Origin: Streptomyces sp. NBC_00250
GTDB lineage: Bacteria > Actinomycetota > Actinomycetes > Streptomycetales > Streptomycetaceae
Direction: 5' to 3'
Assembly (NCBI RefSeq): GCF_036192275.1
Contig: NZ_CP108088.1
Span: 3,907,501-3,971,500, forward strand
Length of the DNA stretch: 64,000 nucleotides
Within the stretch, counting starts at the first letter, position 1; each line of letters opens with the position of its first letter. Positions 34,511-45,113 of the stretch are shown in pieces. Under the pieces are notes generated by a model. It searched no databases, was not told the DNA's origin, and saw only the letters and a program-made list of their open reading frames with translations. Made by a program: the position numbers and the translations under genes.

Positions 34511-35617
34511 CTACATCCTCCGCACCGCCTGCGCCTCGCCGCGCTCCACCGATGCCCGCCCGTGGGCGTGGACCAGGGCCAGGTGGAAGAGCGACGGAGC
34601 CAGCGGGGCCCAGCGGTGGCGGCGTTCCGGGGAAAGGAGGTGGCGGGTCACGTCCGCGGTGCGGAAGGGCACGTACTCGATCGTGTCGTGCTCCCATCGG
34701 TCCGCGACCCCCCGGCTCATCCGGGCGCTCAGGCCGTCGCCGGTGAGGTCGGCGAGGCGGGCGTAGAAGTGCGCGCTCCAGTGGCGCTTCTCGACGTCGA
34801 GGACGAACGCGAGGAGCGCCAGCGTGTACTCGTGCGGTTCCAGCGCCAGTTCCTCGCGCATCCCCCTCCGCGCCATGGCGTGCACGTCGGGGGCGTTGCG
34901 TCCGGCAGAGTCGATGTGGCGGGACAGTCCCTCGTTGACGGAGGAGTTCCAGAGGCCGGGCGCCATGCGGACGCGCTCACTGCGTCGGCTCACGACGAGC
35001 AGGTGGTCCGCGGTGACGACGGCGATGTTCGCCGCGAAGCTGCACTGGAGGAACGCCGGTGACGTGAGCGGCGCGTCCGGGTCGAGGTACCGGCCCCGCG
35101 GTGTGGTGCCGTCCGGGAGACGTCGGTCGAGCTGCTGTGCGGCGAGGAAGGTGTAGTAGTCGGTGGGCCTGAGCCTCAGGTGCACCTCGGACTGCTCGTC
35201 GAGGGCCGTACGGGAGATGTCGACGGATTCGACGGCGTACCGGGGCCCGTTCCAGATGGGGCGGCGTTCGCCCGCCTCGTCGGCCCTGACCTCCTCGGCC
35301 TCGATCTCGGCCCGCCAGTTCGCCATTTCCTCCGGCAACTCCACTTCCCCGTCAAGGACTTGTACGTGGACGGACTCGGCGGCGATGGCCCGGTCACCGT
35401 CCCCCTCGACGATGAGAGCGGAGGTGTGGAGCGGGCCCAGGGAGAACGTGCCCCAGGCGCGGCCCTGTTCCTGCCGATAGGTGAGGCTGCGGACGACCCC
35501 GGCCGACCGGCGCCTGACCTTGAACCACAGGTCCTGCGTCCACTGTTGGAACAGCGTCGCGAAGACGACTCCCAGGATGGCGCCGACGATTCCGTTTCCA
35601 AGGTCTATTCCGCTCAC
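34511..35617 (-). CDS. Membrane-anchored protein with Nudix-like motif, unknown function
   Basis: A 368-residue protein. One N-terminal transmembrane helix (GIVGAILGVVFATLFQQW, about 8-25) is followed by a large soluble part. Near residues 248-262 the sequence ARRGMREELALEP resembles the RELxEExG core of a Nudix box, but the first Glu is replaced by Gly. The adjacent LLAFVLDVEKRHWSAHFYARL fits the strand after a Nudix helix. If the fold is Nudix, catalysis is doubtful and a nucleotide-sensing role is possible. I do not recognise the family. It is divergent from the M28 peptidase gene. Confidence 0.7.
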   Translation of the reverse strand: MSGIDLGNGIVGAILGVVFATLFQQWTQDLWFKVRRRSAGVVRSLTYRQEQGRAWGTFSLGPLHTSALIVEGDGDRAIAAESVHVQVLDGEVELPEEMANWRAEIEAEEVRADEAGERRPIWNGPRYAVESVDISRTALDEQSEVHLRLRPTDYYTFLAAQQLDRRLPDGTTPRGRYLDPDAPLTSPAFLQCSFAANIAVVTADHLLVVSRRSERVRMAPGLWNSSVNEGLSRHIDSAGRNAPDVHAMARRGMREELALEPHEYTLALLAFVLDVEKRHWSAHFYARLADLTGDGLSARMSRGVADRWEHDTIEYVPFRTADVTRHLLSPERRHRWAPLAPSLFHLALVHAHGRASVERGEAQAVRRM

Positions 35618-35684
35618 GGGCAGCAGCGTAGGTCAGGGGTCGGACCGACGGCCGTCGGGCGGGACGGAAGTGCGTGTTCGGTGA

Positions 35685-37205
<1,521 letters not shown>

Positions 37206-37224
37206 CCGGGCAGGCAACAGAACG

Positions 37225-37264
37225 CCCGGGCGGGTCGGTGAACATCGCCCCCGACCCGCCCGGG
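37225..37264. terminator. Strong bidirectional terminator
   Basis: CCCGGGCGGGTCGG (37225-37238) pairs perfectly with CCGACCCGCCCGGG (37251-37264) around a 12-nt loop. It sits between the convergent peptidase and LolA-like genes, 19 bp after the former's stop, and can stop transcription from both sides. Confidence 0.9.
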
Positions 37265-37287
37265 GTCCCAACTACCCGGCCTGCGTG

Positions 37288-38490
37288 CTACTTACCGGAG
37301 TTCGCCGCGTCCACCAGCGCGTCCTTCGTCACCGCTCCGACGTAGACCTTGCCGTCGTCGGTGAGGAGCGCGTTCACGATCTTCGTCTTGAAGACGGTGC
37401 CCGAGCCGAACTTGCCGGTGACCTTGTCGCCGAGGGAGTCCAGGAGCCCCTGGAACTCCTTCGGCGCTTCGTCGGTCTTGGGCGCCGGCGCGCCGCTGTC
37501 GATCTTCGCGATCGCCGTCCAGCCCTCGCCGATGACGTTCATGCCACCCTCGCCGGATCCGGCACCGAAGTCGCCGAACACGCCCTCAAGGCCCTCCGGC
37601 AGCTGGCCTTCGAAGGGGTCACCCTTCTCGCCGGCCGCCTTCTCGCCCGCCGCCTTCTCCGCCGCGCCCTCGGTCACCTTCGCGCCCTCCGGCGCCTTGA
37701 AGGTGAAGTCGGAGGCCGCCGGCTTCGAGAAGTCGACCTTCGTGAAGCCCGCGTCGACGACGGGCTTGCCGCCCTCGACCGAGGAGAGGGTGAACTTCAG
37801 CGGGGTGCCGCTCGCCGCGTCCACCGCGATCTTCACCGACTCGACCGTCGAACCGGCCTGCTTCGGCTTGATCACCAGCTGGTACGCGTCCCGGCCGGCC
37901 ACCTTCGCCGTACCGTCGACGGTGATCGACGTGGTGTCGCCCGCGGCCTTCAGGACCTCGTCCGCGAGCTGCTTGGGCGTGCCCGGGAGCTCCTTGCCCT
38001 TCGGGACCTCGTGCGCGCCCGGGGCGTCGGCGCCCGCCGGGGCCTTCTCGTGGAAGACCTCGTTGGACTTGCTGTCGTACGCCCAGACGTCGTCGCCGTT
38101 GTGGATCAGGCTGTACTCGTCGGAGCCGTCGAGCAGCGTCAGCTTCTGGCGCTCGGGGCCGTCCGCCGCGACCCGCAGGGTGTGGCTGCCGGAGACGAGC
38201 TCCGTGAGCTTCGCCGAGGGGTCCGCCGTGGAGGGCCCGCCGCCGATGCCGCCGAGGGCGGAGGTCAGGCCGCCGAGGGGCAGTCCCAGGTCGGTGGAGA
38301 TCTTGAACGTGCCGGACAGGGTCTGGGTGTCCGAGGCGGCGATCTTCTCGATGAGCTGCTGGGCGGTGATCTCCGGCAGATCGGGGTCGCCGGACGCCGC
38401 CAGCGCCGGGACCAGTCCGATGGTCGCCGCGGCCACTCCTGCCACCGCGACCGGGACGATGAACCGGCTCGCCTTACGGGTCTCTGCCAT
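37288..38490 (-). CDS. Secreted LolA-like (outer-membrane lipoprotein carrier fold) protein
   Basis: A 400-residue exported protein. The signal peptide covers about residues 1-32 (FIVPVAVAGVAAATIGLVPALA), with no lipobox Cys. The rest is beta-rich with VWAYDSKSNEVFHE, DAYQLVIKPKQAGSTVESVKIAVDAASGTPLKF and similar segments. These match the actinobacterial LolA-like/DUF2092 proteins, whose fold binds lipids or lipoproteins. Its role in a Gram-positive envelope is unknown. A linker of Ala/Glu/Gly/Lys repeats (about 278-295) interrupts the domain. Confidence 0.82.
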   Translation of the reverse strand: MAETRKASRFIVPVAVAGVAAATIGLVPALAASGDPDLPEITAQQLIEKIAASDTQTLSGTFKISTDLGLPLGGLTSALGGIGGGPSTADPSAKLTELVSGSHTLRVAADGPERQKLTLLDGSDEYSLIHNGDDVWAYDSKSNEVFHEKAPAGADAPGAHEVPKGKELPGTPKQLADEVLKAAGDTTSITVDGTAKVAGRDAYQLVIKPKQAGSTVESVKIAVDAASGTPLKFTLSSVEGGKPVVDAGFTKVDFSKPAASDFTFKAPEGAKVTEGAAEKAAGEKAAGEKGDPFEGQLPEGLEGVFGDFGAGSGEGGMNVIGEGWTAIAKIDSGAPAPKTDEAPKEFQGLLDSLGDKVTGKFGSGTVFKTKIVNALLTDDGKVYVGAVTKDALVDAANSGK

Positions 38491-38524
38491 GGTCTCCCCT
38501 ACCTCCGTGCCCTTAGCGGGCCCT

Positions 38525-38553
38525 CTTTGGTCGATGTCTCCATCTCACCAAAG
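38525..38553. promoter_or_regulatory. Inverted repeat upstream of LolA-like gene
   Basis: CTTTGGT (38525-38531) and ACCAAAG (38547-38553) form a 7-bp inverted repeat with a 15-bp spacer, 35 bp upstream of the start codon. Position and spacing fit an operator overlapping the promoter. Confidence 0.45.
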
Positions 38554-38673
38554 GGGGAGGGCGGAAGCGTCAGCCCGGGGGATCAACCTCACGTACTGCT
38601 TCTGGATGACCCGACCCTGAGACCGCAGGCCCGTACGGGGGACCCGGGCGGGCCCGCGGCGGACGGGGGGGCG

Positions 38674-39684
38674 TCAGCCGGCCCGGTGGACCACCGCGTC
38701 GCACATCTCCGCCAGCGCCGCCTTCGCGTAGCCGTCCGGCAGCGGGGCCAGCATGGCCCGCGCCTCCTCCGCGTACCGCACGGTGTCCCGTCGGGCCTGC
38801 TCCAGGGCCGGGTGGGCGCGCAGCCGGCGCAGGACCTCGGCGTGCCGGGTGTCGTCGCTCAGGTCGCCGTCGACGAGCTCGACGAGCTCCAGGTCCTCGG
38901 GGCGTCCGTGGGCGGCGGCCGCGGCCCGCAGGTGCAGGACGGGCAGGGTCGGGATGCCCTCGCGCAGGTCGGTGCCGGGGGTCTTGCCGGACTCGTGGGA
39001 GTCGGAGGCGATGTCGAGGACGTCGTCGGCGAGCTGGAAGGCGACGCCGAGCCGCTCGCCGTACTGGGTGAGGGTGTCGACGATGCTCTCGTCGGCGCCG
39101 GACATCATGGAGCCGAAGCGGCAGGAGACGGCGACGAGCGAGCCGGTCTTGCCGCCGAGGACGTCGAGGTAGTGGTCGACGGGGTCGCGGCCGTCGCTGG
39201 GACCGGCGGTCTCCAGGATCTGGCCGGTGACGAGGCGTTCGAACGCTTCGGACTGGATGCGTACGGCCTCGGGACCGAGGTCCGCGAGCGTGTGCGAGGC
39301 GCGGGCGAAGAGGAAGTCACCCGTGAGGACGGCGATCGAGTTGCCCCAGCGGGTGTTGGCGCTGTCGACGCCGCGCCGGACGTCGGCCTCGTCCATGACG
39401 TCGTCGTGGTACAGCGTGGCCAGGTGGGTGAGCTCGACGACGACGGCGGAGGGCACGACGCCGGGCGCGTAGGGGTCGCCGAACTGGGCGGCGAGCATCA
39501 CGAGCAGGGGGCGGAACCGCTTGCCGCCGGCCAGGACGAGGTGCTGAGCGGCCTCGGTGATGAAGGGGACATCGCTCTTGGTGGCGTCCAGGAGGCCCGC
39601 CTCCACTGCCGCCAACCCGGTCTGGACATCGGCCTCAAGAGCCTGGTCCCGCACGCTAAGACCGAACGGCCCGACGACGGTCAC
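38674..39684 (-). CDS. Polyprenyl diphosphate synthase (menaquinone side chain)
   Basis: A 336-residue trans-isoprenyl diphosphate synthase. The first Asp-rich motif DDVMD is at 94-98 and the second, DDVLD, at 220-224. Upstream GGKRFRP holds the diphosphate-binding Lys/Arg. The residues before the first motif (ELTHLATLYHDDVMD) fit long-chain enzymes of the HepB/IspB group, which make the C35-C50 tail of menaquinone. Streptomyces respiration uses menaquinone-9, so this gene probably supplies the quinone used by the complex I encoded nearby. Confidence 0.92.
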   Translation of the reverse strand: MTVVGPFGLSVRDQALEADVQTGLAAVEAGLLDATKSDVPFITEAAQHLVLAGGKRFRPLLVMLAAQFGDPYAPGVVPSAVVVELTHLATLYHDDVMDEADVRRGVDSANTRWGNSIAVLTGDFLFARASHTLADLGPEAVRIQSEAFERLVTGQILETAGPSDGRDPVDHYLDVLGGKTGSLVAVSCRFGSMMSGADESIVDTLTQYGERLGVAFQLADDVLDIASDSHESGKTPGTDLREGIPTLPVLHLRAAAAAHGRPEDLELVELVDGDLSDDTRHAEVLRRLRAHPALEQARRDTVRYAEEARAMLAPLPDGYAKAALAEMCDAVVHRAG

Positions 39685-39893
39685 GAGGGGGTCTCCTGTC
39701 TGCTGACGCCTGCTGACGTTCCCACGAATCGGTCACACGTTTGCTGAGGTTCACGCTGACGATCACATGGATTGTCGATGTGTCGCTCGATTCACTCAAG
39801 CCAGCGTATCCGGTCACCTTTCGATCACCGTGGGCGCCTTCCCGTCACCCCCGGTATGTTCGGGATCAGCTGATACGACCAGGAGTGGGCCTT
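39685..39893. promoter_or_regulatory. Divergent promoter region between polyprenyl synthase and peptide transporter
   Basis: A 209-bp spacer must hold both promoters. CTGCTGACG appears twice near 39701 and 39711. No clear -10/-35 pair or palindrome was found. Confidence 0.4.
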
Positions 39894-41399
39894 TTGTCCC
39901 GAACAACGATCGACACCGATACGAACGGCGAGCAGCCTCCCCCCGAGGACGACCACGCCTTCCTCGGGCATCCACGGGGTCTGCTGACGCTCTCCGGCCT
40001 GGAGGTCTGGGAGCGGTTCTCGTTCCTCGGCATGCAGGCGATCCTCGTCCTCTACTTCGCCGCGGCCGTCTCCGACGGCGGACTCGGCATGGCGTCGGGC
40101 ACCGCCGCCTCGGTCTCCGCGGCCTACGGCACCCTCGTCTACCTGGTCTCGGTGGCCGGCGGCTGGCTCGCCGACCGCGTCCTCGGCTCGTACCGCGCGG
40201 TCCTCTGGGGCGGCATCCTGATCGCCTGCGGGCACTACGCGATGGCCGTGCCGACGGCCGCCATGACCTGGGTCGGCCTCGGCCTGATCAGCGCGGGCAC
40301 CGGACTGCTCAAGCCGAACGTGGCCACCATGGTCGGCAAGCTGTACCGCACGGACGACGACCGCCGGGACGCCGGTTTCGCGCTCTACTACATGGCGATC
40401 AACATCGGAGCCTTCGCGGGCCCGCTGATCACCGGCTGGCTCGCCGACCACAAGGGCTACCACTGGGGCTTCTCGGCCGCCGCGCTCGGCATGACGCTCG
40501 GCCTGATCCAGTACGTCGCGGGCCGCCGTCACCTGGCCGGGCGCAAGCACTCCGCCGAGTTCGCGCTCGCCCCCGAGGCCATGCGGCGGGCGGTCCGGCT
40601 GATGATCGGCGGCGCGGTCGTCGTGGCCGTCGTCGCCACGGGCCTCGCGCTCGCCGGCTGGCTGACCATGGACCGGTTCGTGGACGTGCTGACCGTGATC
40701 TCGGTGATCGCGCCGGTCGTCTACTTCTGGGTGATGTTCACCAGCCCCCGGGTCACGGCCGAGGAGCGCGGCCGCCTCAAGCCGTACGTCGTGCTGTTCC
40801 TGGCCTCGGTCGTCTTCAACTTCATCCTCTTCCAGGCGTACTCGACGATGATCCTGCTGGCATCCACCAACGCCCGTACGACCATCCTCGGCTTCGACTT
40901 CCCCGCGAGCTGGTACGCCTCCGCCCTCGGCGCCTTCGAGGTGGCCCTGGCGCCCGTCGTGGCCGCCGTCTGGGCCCGGATGGGGCCCAGGCAGCCGCAC
41001 GTCTCCAACAAGATCGCCTTCGGGGTGATCCTCGGCGGTCTGTCGTTCCTGCTGATGGTCCTGCCGACCTCCGGGCACGCCGACGACACGTACCAGATGG
41101 CCGCCTGGTGGATCGTCGGCTCGTACCTGCTGCTCGGCCTCGGCGACGTACTCCTGGAGACCTCCGGGATGTCCGCCACCAGCAAGCTCGCCCCGAAGGC
41201 CTTCGCCAGCCAGACCATGTCGCTCTGGTTCCTGTCCCTGGCACTCGCCAACGGCATCCAGGCCCAGACCGTGAAGCTCTACGACGACGTCTCCAAGCCC
41301 GTCTACTTCGGCGTGAACGGCGCCGTGGCCGTCGCCGTCGGCCTCGTCGTGATCGCCCTGGCGCCCTGGCTGCGCCGCACCATGCACCCCGTCCACTGA
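39894..41399 (+). CDS. POT/PTR2-family proton-dependent peptide transporter
   Basis: A 501-residue, 12-14-helix importer of di- and tripeptides. ERFSFLGMQAILVLYF (about 40) is the ExxER-type first helix region and FALYYMAINIGAFAGPLITGWLAD (from about 162) is the second PTR2 signature. The start is taken as TTG at 39894, which has AGGAG 8 nt upstream; the frame is open further upstream but without a good ribosome site. It is followed 39 bp later by a CocE/X-Pro-peptidase-like hydrolase, suggesting uptake and intracellular use of proline-containing peptides. Confidence 0.9.
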   Translation: MSRTTIDTDTNGEQPPPEDDHAFLGHPRGLLTLSGLEVWERFSFLGMQAILVLYFAAAVSDGGLGMASGTAASVSAAYGTLVYLVSVAGGWLADRVLGSYRAVLWGGILIACGHYAMAVPTAAMTWVGLGLISAGTGLLKPNVATMVGKLYRTDDDRRDAGFALYYMAINIGAFAGPLITGWLADHKGYHWGFSAAALGMTLGLIQYVAGRRHLAGRKHSAEFALAPEAMRRAVRLMIGGAVVVAVVATGLALAGWLTMDRFVDVLTVISVIAPVVYFWVMFTSPRVTAEERGRLKPYVVLFLASVVFNFILFQAYSTMILLASTNARTTILGFDFPASWYASALGAFEVALAPVVAAVWARMGPRQPHVSNKIAFGVILGGLSFLLMVLPTSGHADDTYQMAAWWIVGSYLLLGLGDVLLETSGMSATSKLAPKAFASQTMSLWFLSLALANGIQAQTVKLYDDVSKPVYFGVNGAVAVAVGLVVIALAPWLRRTMHPVH

Positions 41400-41438
41400 G
41401 GCAGCCGCGAGGCACCCGACGTATCCGAGGTATCCGCG

Positions 41439-43436
41439 ATGAAGATCCGTACCGACTTCCCGTACGAGACCGGTCACGAGGACATCCGCATCCCGCTGCC
41501 GGACGGAACCGAGCTGTACGCGCGCGTGTGGCGGCCGCTCACCGACGAGCCCGTACCGGCGCTCCTGGAGTACCTGCCGTACCGCCTCACCGACTGGACG
41601 GCGCCCCGCGACTGGCAGCGCCACCCCTGGTACGCGGGCCACGGCTACGCCTCCGTACGCGTCGACGTCCGCGGCCACGGCAACAGCGAGGGCCTGCCCG
41701 GCGACGAGTACGACCCGGTCGAGCTCGCCGACGGCGTGGCCGTCGTGAACTGGCTCGCCGAGCAGCCCTGGTGCACCGGCAAGGTCGGCATGTTCGGCAT
41801 CTCCTGGGGCGGCTTCAACTCGCTCCAGATCGCAGCCCTCGCCCCCGAGCCGCTCAAGGCGATCGTCACCGTCTGCTCCACCGACGACCGCTACGACAAC
41901 GACGTCCACTACATGGGCGGCTCGGTCCTCGCCGTCGACATGCACGCCTGGGCCGCCACCATGCTCGCCTTCGTCTGCCGCCCGCCCGACCCGCGGTACG
42001 TGGGCGAGGAGTGGCGCGCGCTGTGGCTGAAGCGCCTGGAGGCCGTGGAACCGTTCCTGCACACCTGGCTCTCCCACCAGACCCGCGACGCGTACTGGCG
42101 GCACGGCAGCGTCTGCGAGGACTACGGCGCGATCCGGGCCGCCGTCCTCGCCGTCGGCGGCTGGCACGACCCGTACCGCGACACCGTCCTGCGGCTCGCC
42201 CAGTACCTCCCCCAGGACCGGGTGCGCGGCATCATCGGCCCCTGGTCGCACCAGTACCCGGACCGCGGGCTGCCGCCCGGCCCGGCCATCGGCTTCCTCC
42301 AGGAGACGCTGCGCTGGTGGGACCACCACCTCAAGGACGTCGACAACGACGTGATGGCCGAGCCGATGCTGCGCTCCTGGATCAGCGACTCGCACCTGCC
42401 GGCCACGGTGTACGAGGAGCTGCCGGGCCGCTGGGTCACCGACCCCGCCTGGCCCTCCCCGAACGTCACCCCCGTCACGTACGCCTTCCAGGGCGTGCCG
42501 GTCGTGGTCGACTCGCCGCAGCAGACCGGACTCGACGCGGGCCGCTTCTTCCCCTTCGGGAACGACGCCGACCTGCCCCCCGACCAGCGCGACGAGGACG
42601 CCCACTCGGCCTGCTTCGACTTCCCGGTCCCGGAGGACGGCGGCCCCGTCGAGATCCTCGGCCGCCCGTCGGTGAGCCTGGCCCTGCGCTCGGACGCCCC
42701 GACCGGGCAGGTCATCGCCCGGCTCTGCGACATCGCACCCGACGGCTCCTCCACCCTCGTCACCCGGGGCGTGCTGAACTTCTCCGCCCGCTACGGCCGC
42801 GACCGGGCCGTCGAGGCGCAGGTCGGCGAGTGGGAGAGCTTCGTCTTCGAACTGAACGGCATCGGCCACGCCTTCGCGCCCGGCCACCGGGTGCGCCTCA
42901 GCGTCTCCTCCACGTACTGGCCGTGGATCTGGCCGCAGCCCGACGCGGCGGGCTTCACCCTCGACCCGGCGGGCTCCTCCCTCACCCTGCCGGTACGCCG
43001 CCCCACCCAGGACGCCGTCGAGTGGGAGGAGCCGGAGCAGTCGGAGCCGCTCGGCGTGGTCTACCCGAGCACCCTGGAGGAGCCCCGCCCGGAACGGGTG
43101 GTGGTCAGGGACGTGGCGAAGGGCGAGTGGCGGCTGGAGGTCGACCCGAAATACGGGGGTACGCGCGTGTACCCGGACGGCCTGGAGTTCACCGAGGACG
43201 CGGTGGAGTCGTACACGATCGACGAGAGCGGTCCCCTGTCCGCCCGGACGAGCTCGGAGTGGGCGATCAGGCTCCACCGCCCGGAGATGGCCTGGGACGT
43301 CACGGTCGACACCCGCTCGGAGATCACCTGCGACGCGGACGCGTTCTTCACGACGAACGAGGTGGTGTGCAAGGAGGGCGGGGAGGTCGTCTTCCACCGG
43401 ACGTGGGAGAAGACGATCCCCCGCACGGCGGGCTGA
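41439..43436 (+). CDS. CocE/NonD-family hydrolase (X-Pro dipeptidyl-peptidase-like)
   Basis: A 665-residue serine hydrolase. The alpha/beta-hydrolase core begins VRIPLPDGTELYARVWRP-like at about 17. Nucleophile Ser 122 is in GISWGGF, and later segments include the acid and His (WHDPYRDT, GPWSHQYPDRG). The C-terminal beta-sandwich domain of PepX/CocE proteins follows (VIARLCDIAPDGSS, FAPGHRVRLSVSS). Unlike the short family members, about 100 extra residues follow at the C terminus. No signal peptide is seen, so it acts in the cytoplasm, probably on peptides imported by the upstream transporter. Confidence 0.88.
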   Translation: MKIRTDFPYETGHEDIRIPLPDGTELYARVWRPLTDEPVPALLEYLPYRLTDWTAPRDWQRHPWYAGHGYASVRVDVRGHGNSEGLPGDEYDPVELADGVAVVNWLAEQPWCTGKVGMFGISWGGFNSLQIAALAPEPLKAIVTVCSTDDRYDNDVHYMGGSVLAVDMHAWAATMLAFVCRPPDPRYVGEEWRALWLKRLEAVEPFLHTWLSHQTRDAYWRHGSVCEDYGAIRAAVLAVGGWHDPYRDTVLRLAQYLPQDRVRGIIGPWSHQYPDRGLPPGPAIGFLQETLRWWDHHLKDVDNDVMAEPMLRSWISDSHLPATVYEELPGRWVTDPAWPSPNVTPVTYAFQGVPVVVDSPQQTGLDAGRFFPFGNDADLPPDQRDEDAHSACFDFPVPEDGGPVEILGRPSVSLALRSDAPTGQVIARLCDIAPDGSSTLVTRGVLNFSARYGRDRAVEAQVGEWESFVFELNGIGHAFAPGHRVRLSVSSTYWPWIWPQPDAAGFTLDPAGSSLTLPVRRPTQDAVEWEEPEQSEPLGVVYPSTLEEPRPERVVVRDVAKGEWRLEVDPKYGGTRVYPDGLEFTEDAVESYTIDESGPLSARTSSEWAIRLHRPEMAWDVTVDTRSEITCDADAFFTTNEVVCKEGGEVVFHRTWEKTIPRTAG

Positions 43437-43475
43437 GCGCACGCCGTACGGGGGATCGGGAGGAGCTGGGCCCGG

Positions 43476-44822
43476 TTACGCGTTCGTGCCGGCCTTGCGG
43501 CGGCGGGCGATCACCAGCGCGCCGGCGCCGAGGGCGACGGTCGCGGCGGCCGCGACGCCGAGCTGGGTGAGGTTCTCGTTCGCACCGGTGGCGGCGAGGC
43601 TGCCCTTCACCGGGGTGTTCGAGGTGCCGCCCTGCTGGGTGGTGTTGCCGTTGCCACCGCTGGTGGGCGCCGGGGTGGGCGTCGCGGTGGTCTCCGACGG
43701 GGTCGGCTTCGGCTTCGGCTTGTCGGTCTTGGCCGCGAGGATGTCGAACTCGGTCCGCGCGAACTGCTCGCCGTCGCCGCAGTCACCGTCGAACTTCTCG
43801 TACGAGCCGAAGCTGAAGATCGTTCCCTCGCCCGCGGGGGCGTCGGCGGGGACCGTGAGGCGGAGCTTCACGTCGTACTGGCCGCCCTTGACGAGCTTGC
43901 CGAGCTCGATGGAGTCGAACTCCTCGGTGATCGGGGTCCACTCCAGGTTGTCGGCGGAGGACCACTCGACGGGGATGATCCGCTTGGCGAAGTCCGTCTC
44001 GTCGTCGAGGACCTCGCCGGGCTCGGGGAGACGCATGGCGTTGACGGCGACCTGGATTTCCTCAAGCGTCCGCTCGGCGTGGTTGCTCACGCGCAGCGAG
44101 AAGGAGGCGCTCTGGCCGGCGGTGACCGTCTTCGGGCCGCTCAGCGAGACCTTGAGGGAGTTGAGGGAGTTCACATCCTCGCACTCCCCGAAGCCGCTCT
44201 CCTCGAACTCCTCCAGAGCCTCCTCGGCCTCGGTGAGGTCGGCACGGGCCAGCGTCAGATCCGCGTCCAGGCGTTCGATCTTCGTCGCGAGAGCGACGCG
44301 CGCGTCGTGGAAGGGCTTCGTGGCCTCCTCCGCCTTCTTGTTCCGGAGCTCGGCGGCGGCCTGGGTCGCGGCGGCCGCCTCGACGGCCGCCTTCGCGTCG
44401 GCGACGGCCTTCTCGGCCGCCTCCTTCTGCTCCGGCGTGGCGGCCGCGAGGGCCTCCTCGGCCTTGACCAGCGCCTCGTCGGCGGCCTTCGTGGCGGCCT
44501 TGGCCGCGACAAGAGCCTTCCAGGCCTCGGAGACCTCGGTCGCCAGGGCCTCGTCGAGCTTCATGTTCCTGAGCTCGGTCTCCAGCGCCTTGCGCTGCTT
44601 CTCCAGCGCGTCGACCTTCTCCTCCGCCTCCGTGACGGCGGCCAGGAGCTTCTCGTACTCGGCGAAGTCATCGCCGTCGTGGTCGTCCTCGTCCGACGCG
44701 GGCTTCTGCGTGGACGCGGGCGTCGGCTTCGTGTCGGCGAAGGCGGGAGCAGCCGAGAGGAACACGACCGGGGTGGTCACAGCGGCGGCCACGGCGGTCG
44801 CGAGAATGCGACGAATCTTCAC
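43476..44822 (-). CDS. Sortase-anchored (LAxTG) surface protein with coiled coil
   Basis: A 448-residue wall protein. The signal peptide ends near ...APAFA (about 29). Residues about 52-215 are Ala/Glu/Lys-rich heptad-like sequence predicted as a long coiled coil. A beta-rich domain (about 225-370) is followed by a Thr/Pro linker. At the C terminus LAATG, then a hydrophobic helix and RRRK, form a sorting signal of the class E sortase type found in Streptomyces. The ligand or partner is unknown. It is divergent from fumarylacetoacetase. Confidence 0.88.
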   Translation of the reverse strand: MKIRRILATAVAAAVTTPVVFLSAAPAFADTKPTPASTQKPASDEDDHDGDDFAEYEKLLAAVTEAEEKVDALEKQRKALETELRNMKLDEALATEVSEAWKALVAAKAATKAADEALVKAEEALAAATPEQKEAAEKAVADAKAAVEAAAATQAAAELRNKKAEEATKPFHDARVALATKIERLDADLTLARADLTEAEEALEEFEESGFGECEDVNSLNSLKVSLSGPKTVTAGQSASFSLRVSNHAERTLEEIQVAVNAMRLPEPGEVLDDETDFAKRIIPVEWSSADNLEWTPITEEFDSIELGKLVKGGQYDVKLRLTVPADAPAGEGTIFSFGSYEKFDGDCGDGEQFARTEFDILAAKTDKPKPKPTPSETTATPTPAPTSGGNGNTTQQGGTSNTPVKGSLAATGANENLTQLGVAAAATVALGAGALVIARRRKAGTNA

Positions 44823-45113
44823 AGTGCGGGACCTTTTTCCTGGTCAGGTCAGGGTGAAAGAAAATTGCGGGGCGCGCGCCTGCGGGAACCTCACGCGGCG
44901 CTATACCACCGTGATCGTATGGCCAGGAACGGCCGTAAGGGAGAGCTGTTTTCGCGCTCGGAGTGGGCGTCGACACCCGTGGCGCGCATAAAACGCGCAA
45001 AGCCCGACAGTTGCCCACGGAGGCCACACTTTCTCTGTGATCCATGTCATCCGCGCCCGGCCGCCCGCCCCGTAACGTGTCCCCCACACCCGTGGAAAGC
45101 GAGGCAAGCACCG
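44823..45113. promoter_or_regulatory. 291-bp divergent promoter region
   Basis: The spacer contains AT-rich patches near 44860-44868 and CTATACCACC at 44902-44911, which could be part of a -10 element. TTGCCCACGG at 45012 lies near a possible plus-strand promoter. No strong palindrome was found. The region serves the LAxTG protein (minus) and fumarylacetoacetase (plus). Confidence 0.4.

Noticed and set aside
39825..43442. Long minus-strand open frame opposite the transporter and hydrolase
   Set aside because: It is an antisense shadow with acidic, His-rich repeats and no family motifs. The plus-strand genes have recognisable domains.
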